Assembly (NCBI GenBank): GCA_949152475.1
Contig: OX424559.1
Location: 34,517,119-34,581,118, forward strand
Origin: Terebella lapidaria
Taxonomy: Eukaryota > Annelida > Polychaeta > Terebellida > Terebellidae
Reading direction: 5' to 3'
DNA length: 64,000 bases
The notes under the pieces are model-generated. The model had not been told where the DNA came from. It saw only the letters and a program-made list of their open reading frames with translations, and did not search any database. This document shows positions 1 to 11,574 of the stretch, in pieces. The position numbers and the translations under genes are program-made. Positions within the stretch are counted from its first letter, which is position 1, and each line of letters starts with the position of its first letter.

Positions 1-466
1 AGTTACTTGGTGGGTGCGTAACCATTGACGTGTCTATGGTTACCGGCCGAACGTTCACTGCTAATTGTTCTGGGTCGCTATCACAATATACGCTCGCTCT
101 TTGGCGTGAGCGCGTATAGTTTCTGTCGGCAAAGTCACTTTTCTGGGTCGCTCTAGCCGGCGTGGCCGAGTACACCCTTGCATGTGCACTTAAAATGTCA
201 CTGACCGTGTGCAGGGGCGCTAGCGGGTCTTCATCGAGGTACTCCTCAATCAGGTCGCCAGGCGGTGAAGCCCAACTCAGGGTCGAATGGTCGCCGATGG
301 AGTCGAAAAGGCCGGACGGTTGTTGCTCCTGCGACAGTGGAACCGTATCGCTCATGGCAACTGAGCGAGGGCCGGAAGGTCGGAAGGCCGGATTCGGATT
401 GATCGTTACTTCGTCATCCGTGGAGTCGAGCGGCTCACCGCGGGGAGTTCCCGGGGCTAATGCCAT
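1..466 (-). CDS. Partial open frame running off the left edge, unrecognised
   Basis: An uninterrupted minus-strand frame opens at an ATG at 466 and runs off the window at position 1 (at least 155 codons). An in-frame TGA lies about 14 codons upstream of the ATG. The composition is GC-rich and unlike the AT-rich sequence to its right. The translation is rich in S, P, T, D and E, with an acidic stretch (LIEEYLDEDP) near residue 66, and shows no domain I recognise. Such GC-rich disordered N-termini are common in Gag-like proteins of retroelements, so a mobile-element origin is the best guess, but a host exon is possible. Confidence 0.35.
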   Translation of the reverse strand, partial: MALAPGTPRGEPLDSTDDEVTINPNPAFRPSGPRSVAMSDTVPLSQEQQPSGLFDSIGDHSTLSWASPPGDLIEEYLDEDPLAPLHTVSDILSAHARVYSATPARATQKSDFADRNYTRSRQRASVYCDSDPEQLAVNVRPVTIDTSMVTHPPSN

Positions 467-2094
467 CAATGCCGGTCGGGTCTGGGTCGAAGATCCGAGA
501 CTAGCTCAGATCCTGGTCTACGGCGCCAATGTGACGAATATCGTTCATGGCCGATATCAAGCCGATATATCTTGATCGCTGTACGAATCAACAAGCCGGC
601 AGTTCAATTTAACTGTTTATTGTGGCGATAAATTCCGATGGTACACTCGCTCACAATCAGGGCCGCAATTTCACATAAAGTCCATGATTATCCCAGTCGA
701 ATTATCCTAAATATAGTCCTTCGTATATCCTGTACGTATATCCAACAGTTTATATATCACTTGTATTTAGTTCGTATATTTATATCGACAATCTTCACAT
801 CCAATAGATTTTACGTCCTTTCACCGTGAATACTTCTGCTACTCTGCGCAGATAACTGGGGCCGAGGGACCATGTGCTTGTGTAATTTCCCGCCAAGTGT
901 ATGCGGTGTTGTGATTGATCGAATGCATGCTGCAATGCGTTGATGTCACCGGGAAAGTGGGTTTCCCCGGCTCGTGTCAATACTTGTAATGCCTGTATCT
1001 GTGCACGTGATGTGTGGGGTATGTGTGTCAAGTTCTATGTTTAGAAGTCGGTGCATGTGAAGGTCAAGGCCAAAACTAACTGGGTCGATGTACCGAATGA
1101 ATGGGGCCGCAGGTGCGTGGTTTGACCTGTGTATGTAACCATGACTACATGGAGTTTATGCTTGTGATCGTATAGTGTGTTCTTGTCCTGTATGTAAGTC
1201 ATGTAGAATGAATGTTTGTTGTGGAAATGTGTAGTGCGCGGGAGGGACGGGAGTTACAGTCGCTAAAATTACTACACATAGTGGGGCGAGATATTTAGAT
1301 CCAATCCCTTTCTAACTGCAGGGAGTTATAAAGATGAAAGCAGTCCTGGAAAATGGCCATGTTTTAAAAAGTGAACACAAGGCACTTGGTGTCACTGTCA
1401 TATGAAATTTATAACATATAGGCGTTATACACAGTGCGTATGGAGGTAACAAAATCATGAATTTGCGTACATCCATTCCATACCATAGTTTACTATAAAG
1501 TGACATAATGCTATGGCCACCAAGGATCCCCACCGAGACTGCTTCTTTGACCAAATGACATGTGTCATGTGTCATTTTCCTACTTATTTCTCAATACAAG
1601 GTACACGGTCCAAGTATCATATTCTGCACTTTCCTGTATTCCAATATATATTTCCCCTGTATTCAATAAGGATTAAAAAGGTGACAGACAGATTAAATGA
1701 CAGTCGTTTAGTTCTGCCTATAAGCAGTACATTTTTAATTCATGTATATCTATATATGAACATTCTATTTTCGCCTACAAAACGTGTTGTCAGGAAGGGC
1801 CAAAATATTCAAATGAGCTCAGCAATACAAAGGTGTACCACACTAGCGATCAGTTTCACAGGTCCCAGATTCTGGAACAAACTACGATGATTTACACAAC
1901 ATGTCGAATTGAAATCTTTTTATTCACAGAATGTTAAGTATTATTCTATTCTGCCGTTCATTCTACACCTAAACTATTTTTCGTTCTTTGTTTTGTTGAG
2001 TGAAGTGAAGATTGTTTACAACATGAATACAATCAATTGTAGGTTTCACCCCTGATAGTTTGTGAGAAAAATATAAACTATACTCAGGTATATC
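467..2094. other. Unassigned stretch with a weak LINE 3' remnant
   Basis: No gene can be supported. A minus-strand open stretch at 795-1030 has fairly coding-like composition but no start I trust and no recognised domain; it may belong with the frame at the left edge. On the plus strand at about 1800-1890 the translation ends in GPRFWNKLR, which resembles the C-terminal end of LINE reverse transcriptases, so this may be an old LINE tail. The rest is AT-rich and featureless. Confidence 0.3.
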
Positions 2095-2423
2095 ATAGTT
2101 AGTTAGTTAGTTAGTTAGTTAGTTTTTTATTTGCCACCTGTATTTTATAGCAGCCAGCCATAACAGGCTCACGAGGCCACACATACACAAAAATACATTT
2201 CACAGTTTAACATCATTTCAACGTAATTTTCGTTTAAACATTGTTTCATATACACACATCAAACATCATTTGCCATTTCATATCAAACACGTTGCATAAC
2301 ATGTTGCATGCCATAATGTCACTTCAGTCACAAAGGTACTTTCATTTTTTGGGCATCAATCAGGTATTTAGCTACACATCATTGATTAGCTTTATCACAC
2401 AGAATAGGTCTTGGTGTTGACTA

Positions 2424-5400
2424 TCAGCTACAAACTCCTCGTATATCACGGTAGCATGGGCAATCAAGCAAGAAGTATTGTTCATCCTCCGCGACACCCA
2501 TGGTGCATTGTTTACATATTCTCTCCCTCTCAGGCACACCTCTCCATCGACCCTTTTCGATCTCCAGCGGGAAGACCCCTCCCTGGAATTTGGCCAGTGT
2601 CCATCTCTTAGTCGCTGGCAGGTTAATGTACTCCTCTCTGTAGGGAGTGTCTTCCAGAAGTTTATATGTCCTTAGTTTTGGCATATTCTGTCTGATCAAG
2701 TACCACTTCCTGTTATAGGCAGAGCAAGTTTTGCTTGGTTTCTCGCAGCTGGATCTTGGGTTCAAGGACAGCAGTTCTGGATTCACACATGTTGTCGTTC
2801 CCACTCAGTCTCAGCACGTCACGAGCAATTGAATATTCGTCAAGTTAACCTCGAGTCACTTAAGCCACACAGTCGTATCCAGAGTCGCACTATTTCCAGC
2901 TGTTGGCGAACGTGGAAAGGTGTCATCCCAGTGTCTCCATACAAGACTGGTGTTGGCGTACGTTTACCCACACCCAAGAATGTTCGTAGAGCCGGATGTT
3001 CAATGTTTGCACAGTCATTATAGGGCTTGAGCCCATATTGCAGATGCATAATCCATGACTGGGGTAACCGTAGCTTTATGTATCTTCAGGTACGTTTTGT
3101 AACGTAGACCATTGCAGTGATAGAACTTTGAGATTAGCAACCCTAGCGAGCGGGAGCTTGCTTGTGCCAGAATCTTCACTGTGGTGGTATAGTCTAAAAA
3201 CTCATCCAGGACCACTCCGAGGTATCTGTATTTATCCGTCTGGTGAATGTGGTCGTCACCAAAAGTAATTCGTTCATCCGAGGCAAACACCGACTTCTTT
3301 CGAAAATGTATCCATTTGGTTTTGTCCAGATTGATCTGCAGCATCCATTTCTTAGTCCAATCATGTATCTCGTTGACAAGTAGCTGCAGTTGTTCCCGCG
3401 AGTCTGATAGTGCCACGATGTCGTCGGCATACAACTGAATGGGTACCACATCATCACAGATTCTGACTCCAAGCCCCAGGTCGTTCAACCTAGTAACCAT
3501 GTCGTTCAGGTACAGTGAGAACAGTGTAGGGGACAAGGTGTCACCTTGTCGGACTCCAGTTTTGACGTTAAACCAGTCCGTATATAGATCACTATTAATC
3601 CGTAGACAGCTCTGTATGTGCCCACACATGTTTTTTATAGAGTCATGCAGCTTCCCGTGTATTCCATAACATCGAAGCTTGTACCAAAAAACTCATGATG
3701 CACCGTATCAAACGCACGTGCAAAAGTATATGAAGACTGCATACGTCGACAACCCTTGTTGTTTTCTGTTCCGGATGATAGTTGTAAGTGAACAAAATAT
3801 GTCATTTCATAATATGTCATTTCGGTCTAAATACGAGGTCAGTCTGTAGGTGAGGATAGTGCTGTACAGCTTTAGTGCTGTCGAGATCAGGCTTATACAT
3901 CTGTAGCTTGTCGGAAGTAGGTTGTCTTTCCCAGCTTTCGGGATAGGTTTGATCACTGTCTTATACCATATGCTAGGTATGGGACCAGATTCAAAGCATT
4001 TATTTGAAATCTTGTACAACACGGATTCGATTTGTCCCAACTTCAATATGTCACTTGGTAAGTTGTACACCCTAGGTTTGATATCTCTGCCCAGAACTGG
4101 TGTGGGTTCGAGGTTTGTAGCATATCAATGTGCCTTTGTTTATTGTCCTCGTATATCCGTTTTAACTGCCGAACGTTTGTCGAATATGTTTTGTTTGTCC
4201 TTGTATTCTTGTCGAAGTGTTCTGTGCTGAATGTTAGGCCCTCGATGGTTGAGATATACCTTTTCAGCAGTATGAGCATCTTTAATTCGTTATTCCAGAA
4301 TGGACATACTTTTTGGGGTATGCATTTACATTTTGGTTTCATAACACCTATATCCCTATATTCCACGTTCGCATCCACTTCAGAGTGCTCTATTTCTGTA
4401 AATTGTGTATACACTTCATCCATGTGTGCTTGCGTTCGGTCATTTGTTTCCATTTGGGCATTTAGTTCTAGCAGCGCTGTTTGACATTCAGCTGTTCTGA
4501 ACATTTTATGAATATCCTTTTCATTCACTTTGTATACCCTGTTTGATATATTTTTGTTAAATCGGTTTTTTCTAGTAGCCGGCTTTTCCCTAGGCACACA
4601 TGCTTCCGTTCTCACTTTGTAGTAGTCCGATATTTTCAATTTTGTTTGTAAGATCGAGTGGTTCGGTATCCTACATGACCCACTGTCAATATTAAGTCAA
4701 TCTATTGTGTCCTTAACCGTCCATACTTCAAAGTCACTGACGTTCTCCACATTTTGGTATCCGGTAATCATATAGTCTACTACTGCCTTCCCACGAGCAG
4801 ATATAGATGTATAGTTGTCCTTAATGGGGTCACCTCGCCCATTTAACACACATTGCTTCGTGTCCAACAGATAGTCTATTAGTGAGTTTCCATGGCTATA
4901 GTTCACCTGATCTATTGATTGGTATCGATAAATTCACAGAAATCTTTTTTATTTACGCTTCGTGCATTGAAGTCTCCGCGTGTGAGTACTGGGTGTTCAG
5001 TTCCACACATATATGTTTGCGCAGTGAGTATATCGAAGAATTCTTGACAGCTATTCCCACGACTGGAGTCGGCGGGTGGGAGATAACACACACATATCAT
5101 AAATCCGTAACTGTCATTCTCGATGGCGCTAAACCGTACCCAAAGTATGCCTTCGTAAGTATTATCGATTTGGTGCATTTCATACTGTTCTATAAGTCAG
5201 TTTTTTGCCAAGATGCCCACTCCCCCTGATCCACGCACAGCCTTTGGATCCAGTTGCTTACGATTGTGTCCAATCCACGTGTATCCACTTATATTTATCA
5301 CATGTGTGCCCACTGGGTGAGATTCAACAAGGCAAAAAAAATCAAAATCAAGTGTCAAAATTATATTTGAACGAATATCCAGTGCACTATTTACATATTT

Positions 5401-5439
5401 TGATTTCCATCCGTTTACATTCCAGACACCGATTGACAA
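2424..5439 (-). pseudogene. LINE L-I ORF2 (endonuclease and reverse transcriptase), broken
   Basis: Endonuclease signs run from 5439: NVNGW near the start, RGSGGVGIL near 5210, YLPP and GDFNAR in the 4912-5178 piece, and SARGKAVVDY near 4790. Reverse-transcriptase signs follow: YRCISLISTALKLYS at about 3880-3940, GVRQGDTLSPTLFSLYLNDM, and YADD at 3420-3431. The C-terminal piece (2424-2804) has a Cys-x2-Cys then a late Cys motif (ICKQC, LLDCPCY) typical of LINE ORF2 ends. In the family this protein nicks the target and reverse-transcribes the element RNA. Frames change at least five times, so this is a relic. Confidence 0.8.
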
Positions 5440-5514
5440 GTGCCCTGTTAGCTGGCTGTCATCTCGTCACTACGAGCTTGGACATGAGACTCTCCCACGC
5501 TTGTATACTATGTT

Positions 5515-6277
5515 AGGCAAGCCTTGGCGATCATTCTCATGTTAACGTCCAGTTGATGTTCATTGTTGTTACGGTCGGAATCGATATAGACGTCTTCAAA
5601 CGGTTTTATGGTTCTCAGCCCATGTTTGGCTTTCAGTACAGTAGTACCTAGTTCAACCATGACGAACTTCGGTTTCCTAGGTGGGCCACTTTTTTGGACG
5701 TGTCGCTTTCAGTATTTTCACATCCAGCTCGAGTGCACCTAACATGGATTCCACTGCACTTTTGATGTCATCAGGATTCTCGTCCTCCTTTCCAGACAGA
5801 TGTTTAGTCACCAGCTTTGGGACTTCTGCATTTCTACCTTCTCCGAAGCTACCTTCTCTGTGTTTCCATCCTGCATTGTAGGTCAGCTATATCCGTTCGT
5901 AAGCCGCTCAGCTCCGAATCTATAGAGCTTTTCATTGCCGTCATGTTATCATCAATATATTGCGTAATGTCCGATTTCATGCATTCTAACTTGTTTTCGA
6001 TGGTGATTCGAACCTGGCCGATCCTGTTCCATATATCCATGAGTGTAGGATATGAACCAGGGGCTTGACACAGTACTGCAGTATCGGGCAGTATGATATT
6101 GTTCATCATGCCCTGTTAAAGCTGCGGGTACCCCCTTGGTAGCTCATACCTGGGTGAGTGGCCTCCCTCATTTTGCCGAATTCTTGATATTGGTTCATGT
6201 TGGGGTGCTTCTGTAATGGCTTCAATGTTTTTGTCTGACGATGAATTTCGAGTCCTTTTAGTGCCAGATTTCGACAT
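5515..6277 (-). pseudogene. LINE L-I ORF1 (nucleic-acid-binding protein), broken
   Basis: The ATG at 6277 begins MSKSGTKRTRNSSSDKN, a basic N-terminus. An in-frame stop follows after about 53 codons. The product then continues in other frames as a helical, coiled-coil-like part (about 5849-6109) and a C-terminal part near 5515-5690 containing KPKFVMVELGTTVLKAKHG, which resembles the RRM/C-terminal region of L1-like ORF1 proteins. ORF1 proteins bind the element RNA as an RNP. Several frameshifts make this copy non-functional. Confidence 0.6.
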
Positions 6278-6480
6278 TTCTTTCCTCAATTTTTATCGAG
6301 ATCTCCTCCATGATACTTCTGCTGAATAATCCACAAGTTATAGGTCGCACATACAGTTTTTACCATATATGAGAGTTCTCGCTATGTTTTAGCGTAATCA
6401 AACGATGTACTATTGATGTTTGTCTTGTTCTCGTCTCCGTTCATGGGCAATACTTAACTAGTGCCGGGACCAAATGTAAT

Positions 6481-7050
6481 AATACTCGTGCCTGCACATG
6501 CCATTCGCAATACACAAACTAGTAGCATACATAATCTATCTTGCAATATCACAACACCAACGCATGTCAATTAACACTTACGTCATTGTCTAAATTGCCG
6601 CGACTATCAAAGAAATAATATTGGTTTGCCATGCTACTATGTGTCGGAACAGTCAACGTGAATAGTTTCATGATAACGATTTTCTTCTTTACATTAGGAA
6701 TTTACTATTGAATCAATCGACCAGCTAACTATTCAGCCTTATAGCCCTTTAGTCCATGAATAAGCACATACCAAATGAATGTCATGTAAAATAAATTAAT
6801 GTAAAACAATGGTATATCAATGGTATATCAATGGTACAGTAAATATTATCAAAGCAAGATTTCAGTACTCTTATGATTTTCATCGTGATTATTATTTTAT
6901 AAATTTATGGCTGGTCAGTCATCAGTCTTTGATTAAACTCGATACAAATCAACTAATACATGCTACAGTTGATTGAGAGATTTCCCTCACCTCAACAACA
7001 ACAATCGCTCGAGAAGATGCCCAATATAATATTAGGTCGTGCTCTGTCTG
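6481..7050. other. AT-rich intergenic sequence, nothing recognised
   Basis: No coding signal on either strand. A short direct duplication (GGTATATCAAT, about 6812-6833) is the only local structure. Confidence 0.5.
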
Positions 7051-7054
7051 CTAT

Positions 7055-7638
7055 CTACGGAGCCGCTGAAAGGACATAGAAGAAATATTTTTTGACATAT
7101 GGTTATTGCGTTCTCTCGCAATCCGGATCGCGTTCCCTTGCAATCCGGATCGCATTCACTCGCGATCTTATTGCGTTCCCTCGCAATCCGGATCGCGTTC
7201 ACTCGCAATCCAGATCGCGTTTCCTCGCGATATTATCGCATTTCCTCGCGATATTATCGCGTTCCCTCGCGATCTTATTGCGTTTCCTCGCATTCCGGAT
7301 CGCATTCCCTCGCGATCTTGTAGAATAACCTTCTCAGAAGTCATTGGTGTCAGCACAATGCGAGGGAACGCAATCCAGAATGCGAGGGAATGCAATAAGA
7401 TCGCGAGAGAATGCGATAATTTCGCGAGGGAATGTGATAATATCGCGAGGGAATGCAATCTGGATTGCGAGGGAACGCGATCTGGATTGCGAGGAAACGC
7501 AATAAGATCGTGAGGGAATGCGATCCGAAATGCGAGGGAACGTGATCCGGAATGTGAGGGAACGCGATAATATTGCAAGGGGACGCAATAACAATGTTCT
7601 AAAAATATTTCTTCCATGTCCTCTCAGAGGCTCCGTAG
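7055..7638. mobile_element. Foldback (long inverted repeat) element with minisatellite arms
   Basis: The ends are inverted repeats beginning CTACGGAGCC. After this perfect 10-bp tip the two ends stay similar for about 60 bp (each has a GAAGAAATATTTTT-like run and then GTTATTGCG). The flanking 4-mer CTAT is present on both sides (7051-7054 and 7639-7642) and fits a target site duplication. Inside, each arm is a tandem series of roughly 20-24 bp units (GCAATCCGGATCGCGTTCCC type on the left, its reverse complement on the right) around a short centre at about 7322-7361. No transposase is encoded; long open frames here are by-products of the repeat. The design resembles foldback or MITE-like DNA transposons, family unassigned. 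Confidence 0.75.
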
Positions 7639-7987
7639 CTATCCACTAATCAAGCACACTAGTTTTTGTTTTCAAGCTGTTATTTTCTGTTGTTGGCTGA
7701 CATTGGGCTACGGCTTCTTGCCATATATAAGCAAATGTCTTGTCATATTACTTCCTCATATATTTCTGTATCCAAGTTAGAGACAAATGTTATCAAGGTT
7801 TTATGATGAAAATAAATGTTTACACCCCAATCGAAGTTATCATGTTTTTGCGAATGTATGTGTTGATAGTTATCTATTCATACATCACCCACTTTCCGCA
7901 CACAAAATTACAACAGTTAACATTTCCAAGGGAAGTTACACATATACGTGAACAGAGATATGATTTGAATGGATCCACTAACACAAT

Positions 7988-8042
7988 GCTGAAAGGCCGC
8001 ATCTTGTTATATTTGCAATATAACAAGATTCGGCCTTTCAGC
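7988..8042. repeat. Near-perfect hairpin, stem about 25 bp
   Basis: The left arm GCTGAAAGGCCG plus ATCTTGTTATATT is mirrored by AATATAACAAGAT plus CGGCCTTTCAGC around a 3-base loop. Only one position in the stem appears mismatched. No ORF or terminator role applies in this eukaryotic context; it may be a small palindromic element or a structured RNA. Confidence 0.7.
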
Positions 8043-9768
8043 ACAATTCCACATAATCTAAGGTCATCGGTCAAAACTTGTCCATTCCATTACAAATTTC
8101 AAAAGATGAAATTTCCAAATACAAAGATGTATTTCAGTTAAAGGAAGTGTGATCTGAGCAGGCCTGGTTGTGCATTTTATTCAACACAATGTGGATATGA
8201 ACTGAAATTTATAAATATATCAGGTCATGCCTTCAAACATGTTAATCCCTTTACGAATACCAAGATATCATATTTCCAAACAGATTGACATATATAAATG
8301 GAAAGGCGACATAGTAGTATATAGTTGTACATGTAAATGGAACAAAGGGTCACATATTCTTATAAAATTAATACATTTGCAAACACCAAAAGGTAGCATT
8401 GCCACGTATAGGGATGCATTGACGTGATTGGCAATGTGATATGAACAGATCTTGTTACACATTTACATCAATAAAATGATGACATAAACTGATCGATTTG
8501 CATCTTTACATAACCGAGGTCATACATTCACACATGCCAGTTCCATTCCAAATGCCGAAATGCAGTATTTCCAAAATGAATGAATACCTTTATTCATACG
8601 TGATATATCGTCTTGTCATATCTAGTATATACCTTTACAATTGCCCACATATCATCTTTCAACTGTTTTGTACATTTTCGTTACCGAAATAATGACATGA
8701 AGTTGTCACTAATGATCAACTCTTGTATCCATCCTTGGATAATTGTAAATCTAATAAGAACGAAATGTCACCTTGTCTGAAAATAATATCACCTTTCCAT
8801 ATATATGCAGTAACCACCAATACATTTACAAAGGCTTTACAAGACCTTGTTGTGCATATCTATCTGTTTCACAGACGTTGTGCATAACTATCGACATACA
8901 CATCGCCATCACCTTTCCATATATAAAAGGTCACACCTGCAGACCTTGTATGGATTCTGTAAATTGTGCCATTACTATCTGGGATGAACTATGTAAATAC
9001 AACCTTGACTACCTTTGCGTTTTCTTGTTCAGGGAATTGTAAATGTTTTCAAAGGCGATGTAAATGTTTCCATTCGTATACCTTTCCCGAATGTAAATAC
9101 ATTGTAAAGATGATTTTTCACGCAGTGCACCCTGCCATACATCATACCCAACAGCCCGTGTTTCATCCAAACCCCACTGTAATTTAAAAAAAACATTTGG
9201 TTTTCTGTAGGAAACTATAGGTAGCACAGAAACGTTGCTACTGACTATGGTTTGATATATAAAAGCCAAATCCCACTGGAACCGTTAATGACACCCACCA
9301 TTTGGTTTTACACTACAGTATTGACACGGAATGAACCACGTGTTTACGACACTGATGTAGTTCTGTTCCGTTTGATTCGTTAGAATTGAATACATTTAAC
9401 ATACTTCTTGCCGATGTATCTATTGCACGAGGTGTGCGATATATCAACGAAAGAACGCTCATTTGCGAATGAAGCACTGTATGACCTAAAGTAAAGAACA
9501 GCTTGACTGTGCAAGTATTTTAGGTCGCCGTTCTTTATATTCGCGATGGCACTCTGTCTCACTCTTTAACTAGTACGTAAAGTATTGACACGGAATAAAA
9601 GCGTGCGTTCACATACATGTATTACTCGGTATACCTTACATTAGATACCATGTGGAAACCCATCAAAACACATGTACACTGTATACACACCCATCGACTC
9701 ATAGTACATATATATCATTCACAAATGCTCAATGTGTACCTTTTTTTTCATTTACCCCTAATCCACGT

Positions 9769-9920
9769 GTAATGGTCTATCATCAATGGCAAACCACGTA
9801 TTATGGGGAGGAAGGGACCCATGGGACACCAGCTGTTATAGGAAGCCCCCACCCATGGGACAGCACGTCTCATAAGGGCCCCCCATCCATGGCAAATTAG
9901 GTGTGGAGGAGGAGGGAGAC
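9769..9920. repeat. Short degenerate tandem repeat, unit about 35 bp
   Basis: Four to five diverged units share a CACGT-like start, a TTATGG/TATAGG/ATAAGG core and a CCCATGGGACA or CCATGGCAAA end. Apparent small open frames here follow the repeat. Confidence 0.5.
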
Positions 9921-11268
9921 TCCAAGTATGTCGCATGCAATGCTTCAGTCATTCACACTACTGAAACCGCCACATAATATTGACCTTACATATGACTGCT
10001 TTTATTTTCAAAAAACAAACTCAAAGCTCTCTCTACAAGCCTTTAGTCTGGGGCGGCCATTCTACCTGTTTCAGATTAGATTTCACCTCGACAATTACCA
10101 CTCACGGACTACTCAAGTGACTTCCTCACATATTCATATTACAATTTGACATACTCCACTCGAGATCATGGGCATGACCTTTAAGTTATCACTCAAGGTC
10201 ATATGTGGTGAATACCATGGTCGCCAAAAGATGTGCCATATCTGAATTTCTATGCTCGTAATACAAACTCAAGCTGCATCTGCAAGCTCATAGTATCTAG
10301 TGGCCAGTTTGTGTATTTTCGAACTATGTCAGTCTACATTCCAGTATTTTTGAGCGATTCAATGCATTTTGTCTTCATACACCAACTAAACAACAAGATG
10401 CAATCCATCTGTAAAATTAGAGAAAGTTAATGAATATATTTTACACAAAGTGTCTAAAAATGAAATTTTGGCCATTAAGGCCTCCATTCCCGGATTCTCT
10501 GGCGATTTGAGGCATTCCATAGTTTGTAATGTCATGCTTATGCAAACAGAATTATGCAGCTGTTGAGAAAATGACTGCCACCATCCTACACAACATCCTC
10601 TCTTTGGATAACCATTTAGGTCCCTTCTTATCAGCATACGGATGGTAAACTAAATTCAATCAAATAATCCACCAATTTTCTTGCTGTACCATTAAAGGCA
10701 TTGAATTCCCGGGTGTGACCAAAGCCTGTCGAGCCTGAATACCCTTGAGCCATGACTCATGCACACAATCATCATCTGATCATGGCTTCTCAGCAATTTC
10801 AGAATGCATACGAAAAAATAAAAATCCGTAGTGAACTATTTGTTGTATATTCATGAAATTATTTCCGACGTCATATATACCTAATGATGTATGTCTAATT
10901 GTGTTTAGATTGCTGTTCCTGAAAATCATCATATCAGCTTCAAACATCTGGCACAAATCGGTTTTGAGATATATCAATGTGTGGTCGAAGTATTTGAATT
11001 AATCTAGTCTCTTCCATGTACACCAGGATGTTTGGTCTGCCTCAATATCGCAAAAATAATTTATATTCATTTTTTACATATACTAGTTCTATTTGAGATG
11101 AGATGCAAGATATTATACATGCTTTAATATAATTTAATAAAGTTTAATATAATATAATATAATATAATATATATAGTATAACTTTGAAAAAGGCTTTTTC
11201 GTGTTTCAGTTGTAATTAGTTGTAATTGCCACAATATTATCCATGATATATTTCATACAACTGAATAG

Positions 11269-11574
11269 ACCAGCCAGACCCCCCATACGACTTGGTGTGT
11301 ACTGACGTGACAGCTGTGAGTCTTTACCTGGAGTGGAGGGCTGGGTACCACGGAGGTCCCGGACAGACCTTCCTCATCACATACACTGACATAGACACTG
11401 GTGGGTCGAATACCGAAGAACTGGATGCATCCGAAGTACTGGAAGGCCACATTATGACTTACAAACTTGCTGATCCAAAGACTATCCAATCAAGTCACTC
11501 GTACCGAATTCAAGTAGACGCCATCAACTACATTGGGAGTACATTTGGGCCGATGACAATCAACAAAACACTCG
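11269..11574 (+). CDS. Gene A exon: fibronectin type III domain
   Basis: This 306-nt exon matches gene B's FN3 exon exactly in length and phase (1-1). Shared landmarks are the DLVCTD/NLLCTD start, WRAGY, and the N-K-T-L end. It has the FN3 core tryptophan and tyrosine but also a Cys near the start. The acceptor is CTGAATAG; the donor is GTTCGT, a weak one. Confidence 0.8.

Larger units (their letters stand above)
2096..6480 (-). mobile_element. Non-LTR retrotransposon L-I (LINE), decayed, near full length
   Basis: On the minus strand this stretch reads ORF1, APE-type endonuclease, reverse transcriptase, a C-terminal Cys/His motif, a 3' UTR and a short repeat tail. The tail is a CTAA microsatellite on the element strand (TTAG at 2096-2124 on plus), as often seen at CR1/L2-like 3' ends. 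The 3' boundary is firm; the 5' boundary, placed near 6.3-6.5 kb, is not. Many frame changes separate the coding pieces, so the copy is dead. No target duplication was identified. Confidence 0.85.
7643..11268. other. AT-rich non-coding stretch with loose repeats, upstream of gene A exons
   Basis: No exon with Ig-like cysteine/tryptophan spacing was found on the plus strand here, although upstream exons of gene A would be expected. Between about 7.9 and 9.1 kb short elements such as TTCCATT and ATTTCCAAA recur at irregular spacing near 8060, 8225 and 8520, which suggests a very diverged tandem repeat. A simple TAATA-type repeat lies at about 11128-11172. Confidence 0.4.

Noticed and set aside
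7092-7617. Overlapping Ser/Arg/Ile-rich open frames on both strands
   Set aside because: They follow the short units of the foldback element and mirror each other; no gene structure.
9440-9545. Small inverted repeat with GACCTAAA and TTTAGGTC
   Set aside because: Only about 8-11 paired bases with a 27-base loop, which is too weak to call in AT-rich sequence.
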